From Aequorivita sp. (GTDB lineage Bacteria > Bacteroidota > Bacteroidia > Flavobacteriales > Flavobacteriaceae), in assembly GCA_002715485.1 (NCBI GenBank), contig PAZL01000022.1, forward strand, positions 1 through 40,506: a DNA stretch of 40,506 nt. Reading direction: 5' to 3'. Made by a program: the position numbers and the translations under genes. The notes under the pieces were generated by a model. It had not been told where the DNA came from and did no database searches. It saw only the letters and a program-made list of their open reading frames with translations. This document shows, in pieces, positions 35,768-40,506 of this stretch. The stretch's first letter is position 1. The number at the start of each line of letters is the position of its first letter.

Positions 35768-35911
35768 ATTCTTGCTTTCTTTTAAAGAGTTGCAAAGGTA
35801 AAAAAAAGTTGGCAGTATGCAGTTGCTATGGGCAGTGTTTCTTGAGATTCAAAATAGGGAAACTGTATAAAATTATTGTGAGTTTCGTATATTGCCAATT
35901 TGAAAAAGCAT

Positions 35912-37228
35912 ATGATAAAACGAAAACTACTCTCTCCTTTTCAAAAGTTCGTCAACCTTCAAAGTTCCAGTGGAATCCTGCTGTTGGCAACCACAATTAT
36001 TGCTTTAGTCTGGGCAAATTCCGCTTTTTCCGAAAGCTATCTATCTTTTTGGAATTATGAAATAGGAGTTGTTACAGACAGTTTTGAACTCAAAAAACCT
36101 TTGATACTTTGGGTTAATGACGGATTGATGGCTATTTTTTTCTTTTTGATAGGCTTGGAAATAAAAAGAGAGTTTTTAATTGGCGAACTCAATTCCACCA
36201 AAAAAGTAATGTTTCCGTTATTTGGCGCAATTGGCGGAATAGCGCTTCCGGTAATTTTATATATTGTCCTCAACCAAAATCCCGATACGTTAAAGGGTTG
36301 GGGAATACCAATGGCTACTGATATTGCTTTTGCATTGGCCATCATAAAAGTACTTGGCAACAGAGTACCGCTTAGCTTAAAAATTTTTCTCACAGCCTTC
36401 GCAATTGTTGATGACTTGGCAGCGGTTTTAGTGATAGCCATTTTTTATAGCAGCAGCTTAAATTTAGTGTTGCTCGGCTATGCATTGGGCATATTGGCAG
36501 TTGTATATTTTTTAAGCTACAGAGGGTTTTATTTTGAATTTTTTACCATTGTAGTGGGCTTCATAGTTTGGTTATTGTTTTTAAAAGCTGGGCTGCATCC
36601 TACTTTGGCTGGAATACTTATAGCATTTGCCATTCCGGTGCGTCAAAAAATTAGCACCCATGAGTTTACAGATCAATTGGACAATGTAGTGAAAAAGATA
36701 AAAAAGAGTACCATTTTACAAAAACCGGTTCTATCTGTAGAACAGCTTCATCTGATAGAGAATCTTGAAGGCTGGTCTGACAAATACCGTTCGCCCTTGC
36801 AGCATTTAGAACACAAACTTCACAACTGGGTTGCCTATTTAGTAATCCCTATTTTCGCACTTGCCAATGCCGGAGTTGCTATAAGTGGAGGTGAGGAACT
36901 GGAAACAGTTTTGATTGTGAATATTGTGATTTGTCTGGTAATAGGAAAGAGTATTGGCATTTCTGTAGTTATCTTTTTGGCTCGAAAACTCAAAATAATT
37001 GAAGTGCCGGCAGATATTTCGAACAAGCAAATAATAGGCGTTTCTTTTTTGGCTGGAATAGGCTTCACGATGGCCATATTCATAGCCGGTCTAGCATTTA
37101 GCAATAGTCCAGAATATGTTGATTCTGCAAAAATTGGAATTTTAATAGGCTCCTTTATTTCAGCTATTATTGGCTATGGAATTCTTCGTTTTAAAACTGT
37201 AAAGGGGAAGTTTGAACATCCTAAATAA
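35912..37228 (+). CDS. nhaA: Na+/H+ antiporter NhaA
   Basis: Exports sodium in exchange for protons across the inner membrane. It has 438 residues from the ATG at 35912; a TTG four codons upstream is possible but less likely. The transport-site Asp residues are D137 (ATDIAFAL) and D167-D168 (VDDLAA), with the same 30-residue spacing as D133/D163/D164 of E. coli NhaA. FFLIGLEIKREF and LHPTLAGILIAF are typical. Residues ~235-300 form the cytoplasmic linker (FTDQLDNVVKKIKKSTILQK). The gene is divergent from ffh and suits a marine or salt-exposed bacterium. Confidence 0.96.
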   Translation: MIKRKLLSPFQKFVNLQSSSGILLLATTIIALVWANSAFSESYLSFWNYEIGVVTDSFELKKPLILWVNDGLMAIFFFLIGLEIKREFLIGELNSTKKVMFPLFGAIGGIALPVILYIVLNQNPDTLKGWGIPMATDIAFALAIIKVLGNRVPLSLKIFLTAFAIVDDLAAVLVIAIFYSSSLNLVLLGYALGILAVVYFLSYRGFYFEFFTIVVGFIVWLLFLKAGLHPTLAGILIAFAIPVRQKISTHEFTDQLDNVVKKIKKSTILQKPVLSVEQLHLIENLEGWSDKYRSPLQHLEHKLHNWVAYLVIPIFALANAGVAISGGEELETVLIVNIVICLVIGKSIGISVVIFLARKLKIIEVPADISNKQIIGVSFLAGIGFTMAIFIAGLAFSNSPEYVDSAKIGILIGSFISAIIGYGILRFKTVKGKFEHPK

Positions 37229-37403
37229 TTAATTTCAAGAGCTTCATTAGTTTTTAATATTGCTTGACGCTGGAAATAATCTAACCTAAAAAAATAATCA
37301 TTAAATAAAAACCAAGTATTGGTTTGTAAGCGAACGTATCAGATTTCCATTATGGAAATTCAGCACGTTTTTGGTATCTTCACTTCCCTAAAAACCAAAA
37401 TAG

Positions 37404-37856
37404 ATGAAAATTGTACGCACAGATTCCACAAACAAGGATTTTATAGAACTGGTAAAACAACTCGATGCCGACCTTGCCATCCGCGATGGAGCCGACCATC
37501 CATTTTATGATCAGTTCAATAAAATAGATTCCATAAAATATGCTGTTGTTGCCTACGATGAAAAAAATACTGCAGTGGGCTGCGGCGCTATCAAACAATT
37601 TCAACCCAATGAAATGGAGGTAAAACGCATGTTTGTTCCTGCTGAACAACGCGGGAAGGGAATTGCCGTTGAGATTTTAAAAGAACTGGAATTGTGGGCA
37701 ATGGAATTAGGCAATTCAAGATGTATTTTGGAAACTGGCATCAAACAGCCTGAGGCTATTTCCCTATATAAAAAAAGTGGCTATAGATTTATTGACAACT
37801 ATGGGCAGTATGCAGGGGTTGAAAATAGCGTTTGTTTTGAAAAACTATTAAATTAA
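37404..37856 (+). CDS. GNAT family N-acetyltransferase
   Basis: A 150-residue acetyl-CoA-dependent transferase. The acetyl-CoA loop is QRGKGIA in MFVPAEQRGKGIAVEILKEL (~75-95), followed by a Leu-rich helix, then CILETGIKQPEAISLYKKSG and YRFIDNYGQYAG, the usual GNAT C-terminal half. The acceptor substrate cannot be told from sequence. The ATG lies within a 175-base gap after nhaA that holds no other visible gene. The APC permease begins 7 bases after its stop, so the two are co-transcribed. Confidence 0.9.
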   Translation: MKIVRTDSTNKDFIELVKQLDADLAIRDGADHPFYDQFNKIDSIKYAVVAYDEKNTAVGCGAIKQFQPNEMEVKRMFVPAEQRGKGIAVEILKELELWAMELGNSRCILETGIKQPEAISLYKKSGYRFIDNYGQYAGVENSVCFEKLLN

Positions 37857-37863
37857 TAAAGCT

Positions 37864-39147
37864 TTGAAAGAATCCAACGACTCCATAAAATTAAAAGACG
37901 CCATAGCCATTGGAATTGGCGGCATGGTTGGCGGGGGAATTTTTGCAGTGTTGGGCTTGGCCGTTTCCCTGGCTAAAGGCGGAACGCCCGTGGCTTTTCT
38001 TTTTGCGGGAATTATAGCCCTATTTACTGCCTATAGCTATTCTAAGTTATCGTTGTCGTATCCAGACAGAGGCGGAACGGTACGATTTGTAAATGAAGGA
38101 TTTGGCAGAGGCATTTTTAGTGGAGGAATCAATAATGTGCTGTGGATAAGCTACATTATTATGCTTTCGCTTTATGCCAGTGCCTTTGGATCTTACGCAC
38201 CAAATCTAATCTCTGTAACTGGCTCCACTGAAATAGACACCCACATTTTTGTAAGTGGAGTTATTTTAGTGGCTACTGTAATAAATTATTACAGTTTAAA
38301 GGTTGTTGGCAAAATTGAAAGTCTTGCTGTTTTTATTAAACTCTTCATTTTATTGGCTTTTGCAGGCATTGGTATTTATGGATTATTTGGAAATGCCAAT
38401 CTTTCACAGCTTAATCCAACAAACTGGGAAAGTCCCTTTTTATTACTTACTGGCGGAATGGTGATTTTTGTAGCTTATGAAGGTTTTGAGCTTATTGCCA
38501 ATGCCGTTCCGGACTTGGAAAATCCAAAAAAAAATGTTTCCCGAGCCTATTTTCTTTCTGTTGGTTTTGTGGTTTTGCTGTATATAATTATTGCTATGGT
38601 TACCGTAGGTTCTTTAAGTTTTGATAAAATAGCAACTGCCAAAGATTATGTTTTGGCGGCAGCTGCCAAGCCGATGATTGGTCAGATTGGTTTTACGATT
38701 ATGACAATTGCCGCATTGATTTCTACCTTTTCCGCAATAAACGCAACGCTTTATGGGGGAAGCAGGGTAAGTTATGAACTCGCCGAAGATGACGAATTAC
38801 CGCACTCGTTTACAGACCAATTTTGGAATAAGCCAATCGGTCTGTTAATTACAGTTATATTTACTTTGCTCACAGCAAATTTTCTAAATCTCGAGAGCAT
38901 TTCAACCTCGGGCAGCGCTGGCTTCTTGCTTATTTTTGCGGTTGTAAATTATGTGAGCTTTCGCAAATCGGAAGCCATAAAATCAAGTAAAACCATTAGT
39001 TTAATAGGCGCTATTCTATCATTTACCGCCTTTGTGGTCCTAATTGTCCAACAATCCTCTTCAAACTTATTGGGAGCATCCATTTCCCTGGGGATTATCT
39101 GCATTTGTTTTATAGTGGAATGGGCCTATAAAAAGAAAGTTTCTTAA
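37864..39147 (+). CDS. APC family amino acid permease
   Basis: A 427-residue inner-membrane transporter with about 12 hydrophobic segments. The first helix carries the APC substrate motif GIGGMVGGGIFAVLG (~17-31). Other family features are SYSKLSLSYPDRGGTVRFVN and FVAYEGFELIANAVPDLENP, where the charged pair sits in the middle helix. It ends FIVEWAYKKKVS. The substrate is unknown; an amino acid is likely. The start codon is TTG, chosen because the frame gives a short polar start (KESNDSIKLKDAIAIG) 7 bases after the GNAT stop. Confidence 0.9.
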   Translation: MKESNDSIKLKDAIAIGIGGMVGGGIFAVLGLAVSLAKGGTPVAFLFAGIIALFTAYSYSKLSLSYPDRGGTVRFVNEGFGRGIFSGGINNVLWISYIIMLSLYASAFGSYAPNLISVTGSTEIDTHIFVSGVILVATVINYYSLKVVGKIESLAVFIKLFILLAFAGIGIYGLFGNANLSQLNPTNWESPFLLLTGGMVIFVAYEGFELIANAVPDLENPKKNVSRAYFLSVGFVVLLYIIIAMVTVGSLSFDKIATAKDYVLAAAAKPMIGQIGFTIMTIAALISTFSAINATLYGGSRVSYELAEDDELPHSFTDQFWNKPIGLLITVIFTLLTANFLNLESISTSGSAGFLLIFAVVNYVSFRKSEAIKSSKTISLIGAILSFTAFVVLIVQQSSSNLLGASISLGIICICFIVEWAYKKKVS

Positions 39148-39237
39148 ACCCAGCAATGCAAAAACCATTATTCTTTAAAAATTCTATTCCATTTTAATTA
39201 TTTAATCGTAATATTGCAATGAATAAATATAACGACT

Positions 39238-39567
39238 ATGGGAATTACTAAAACTGAAATATTTACCGACCAACAAAACCAGGTTGCAACGTTTGCAAAA
39301 GCCTTTGGGCATCCTGCCAGAGTAGCTATTCTTCAGCACTTGTTCAAAATAAACGCTTGTATCTGTGGTGATTTGGTAGAAGAAATTGGTCTTGCACAAC
39401 CTACAATTTCACAGCATTTAAAGGAGTTGAAAAATTTGGGATTGATAAAAGGAAATATTGAAGGAACGAGTATTTGCTATTGCATTGATAAAAGATCTTG
39501 GACTAAAATGAAAGCTGTAATGCTACAGTTTTTGGATCAAGATATTACAAACGAAAATTGTTGTTAA
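39238..39567 (+). CDS. arsR: ArsR-family metalloregulator
   Basis: A 109-residue winged-helix repressor of the ArsR/SmtB family. KAFGHPARVAILQHL opens the DNA-binding domain, AQPTISQHLKELKNLGLIKG is the recognition helix and turn, and GTSICYCID forms the wing. C41 and C43 (ACICGD) are in the position of metal-sensing cysteines. More cysteines are C80, C82 and the C-terminal C108-C109. Arsenite sensing is the best reading because arsM follows by 32 bases. A weak promoter-like TAATATTG (39209-39216) lies upstream, where such regulators usually bind. Confidence 0.9.
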   Translation: MGITKTEIFTDQQNQVATFAKAFGHPARVAILQHLFKINACICGDLVEEIGLAQPTISQHLKELKNLGLIKGNIEGTSICYCIDKRSWTKMKAVMLQFLDQDITNENCC

Positions 39568-39599
39568 AACATTTTATACTAATTGTAAAAATATTCAAA

Positions 39600-40487
39600 A
39601 TGAAAAACGAACAAGAATTAAAAGAAATCGTAAAAAACCGATACGCTAAAATAGCTGAACAAGGCAAAGTTGAAAACGCTTCCTCTTGCTGCGGTGCAAC
39701 TACGCCTTCAAATAAGGTTTACAACATAATGATGGATGACTATTCCGAAACAAGCGGCTATGTGGAAGATGCAGATTTAGGGTTGGGCTGTGGTCTTCCA
39801 ACACAATTCGCAAAAATTAAAAAAGGAGATACCGTAATCGATTTGGGCTCCGGTGCTGGCAACGATTGTTTTGTTGCAAGACACGAAACCGGAAGCGAAG
39901 GAAAGGTTATAGGGATTGATTTTACACCAATTATGATTCAAAAAGCAAGAACAAATGCAGAAAAATTGGGATATAATAATGTAGAATTCAGGGAAGGTGA
40001 TATTGATGCAATGCCCGTGAATAATGATGTTGCAGATGTAATTGTAAGCAACTGTGTTTTAAACCTTGTGCCAAGTAAGCAAAAAGTAATTGGTGAGATT
40101 TTCAGGGTTTTAAAGCCGGGCGGCCATTTTAGTATTTCTGATATTGTCTTGGTTGGAAACCTTCCTGACGCTCTAAAAGAAGACGCCGAAATGTATGCAG
40201 GATGCGTGGCTGGAGCCATTCAAAAAACGGAGTATTTACAATTTATAAAAGACGCAGGTTTTCAAAATATTCAAATCCAAAAGGAAAAACCTATCTTAAT
40301 TCCGAATGATATTCTTGAAAAGTATCTTTCCCCCGAAGAAGTAAAAACATTCAACACTTCCAACACAGGCATTTTCAGTGTTACAGTTTATGCTGGAAAA
40401 CCAGGAACAAAGCCTGAAAAACCGAAAAGACAATTAGCCGAAATAAATGATGAACCCTGCTGCTCACCAGATGGAAACTGCTGTTAA
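39600..40487 (+). CDS. arsM: Arsenite S-adenosylmethionine methyltransferase
   Basis: Methylates As(III) to methyl- and dimethyl-arsenicals in the cytoplasm. The 295 residues run from the ATG at 39600; the frame extends upstream into arsR but the ATG is preferred. SAM is bound by DLGSGAGNDCF at 81-91. The conserved arsenic-site cysteines are all present: C30/C31 (SSCCG), C64 (GLGCGLP), C152 (SNCVLNL) and C202 (GCVAGA). The C-terminus carries an extra CCSPDGNCC tail. It is the second gene after arsR and likely controlled by it; the operon may continue past the window end. Confidence 0.95.
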   Translation: MKNEQELKEIVKNRYAKIAEQGKVENASSCCGATTPSNKVYNIMMDDYSETSGYVEDADLGLGCGLPTQFAKIKKGDTVIDLGSGAGNDCFVARHETGSEGKVIGIDFTPIMIQKARTNAEKLGYNNVEFREGDIDAMPVNNDVADVIVSNCVLNLVPSKQKVIGEIFRVLKPGGHFSISDIVLVGNLPDALKEDAEMYAGCVAGAIQKTEYLQFIKDAGFQNIQIQKEKPILIPNDILEKYLSPEEVKTFNTSNTGIFSVTVYAGKPGTKPEKPKRQLAEINDEPCCSPDGNCC

Positions 40488-40506
40488 GGTGGAACTATTA
40501 AAACCA

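Overview
The window looks like chromosome from a member of the Flavobacteriia (phylum Bacteroidota). Most of it is AT-rich. It carries a type IX secretion (T9SS) cargo protein with a gliding-motility-type C-terminal sorting domain, a fused SecDF, several lipoproteins, promoter elements of the Bacteroidota -7 type (TAnnTTTG), and many genes with GTG or TTG starts. Genus cannot be fixed from the sequence alone. I see no rRNA, tRNA, CRISPR array, prophage or transposase.

Layout. (1) 17-8320 (-): one 2767-residue secreted repeat protein with 22 CD...FDLT units. Its first ~440 codons are AT-rich and almost all the rest are GC-rich. A small secreted protein (8356-8685) lies just upstream of it. (2) 8827-12825 (+): housekeeping genes folE, cysS, yidD, lgt and a DUF192 protein, closed by a strong bidirectional terminator. 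(3) 12934-20216 (-): secDF, a small anchored protein with a SecD-like domain, then an apparent copper-uptake group made of a Met/His-rich lipoprotein, an OprC/NosA-type TonB-dependent receptor with the CxxxM and HxM copper motifs, and a small Cys-rich envelope protein. (4) 20491-29390: the B12-dependent ribonucleotide reductase nrdJ (+), mdh (-), gyrB (-), a DUF2911 protein (+), queE (-) and a HerA-like ATPase (+). (5) 29430-33038 (+): small envelope and stress-type genes, partly overlapping (lipoprotein, two-helix membrane protein, Rho-N-like protein, VOC protein, AI-2E family transporter, DCC thiol protein, DUF1232 protein). (6) 33035-35767 (-): ffh and folD, separated by a 521-bp cassette. 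The cassette holds a 23S-intervening-sequence/Avd-like four-helix-bundle gene bracketed by heptamer arrays and a 14-bp inverted repeat. (7) 35912-39147 (+): nhaA, a GNAT acetyltransferase and an APC permease. (8) 39238-40487 (+): arsR-arsM, the start of an arsenic operon that may continue past the window.

The most unusual features are the inverted-repeat-bounded four-helix-bundle cassette between ffh and folD, the base-composition break and 1.9-kb higher-order repeats inside the giant secreted protein, and the copper group with its SecD-like neighbour. Conserved housekeeping genes fill most of the rest. No intergenic gap exceeds 300 bases; the longest are 20217-20490 and 26249-26537.
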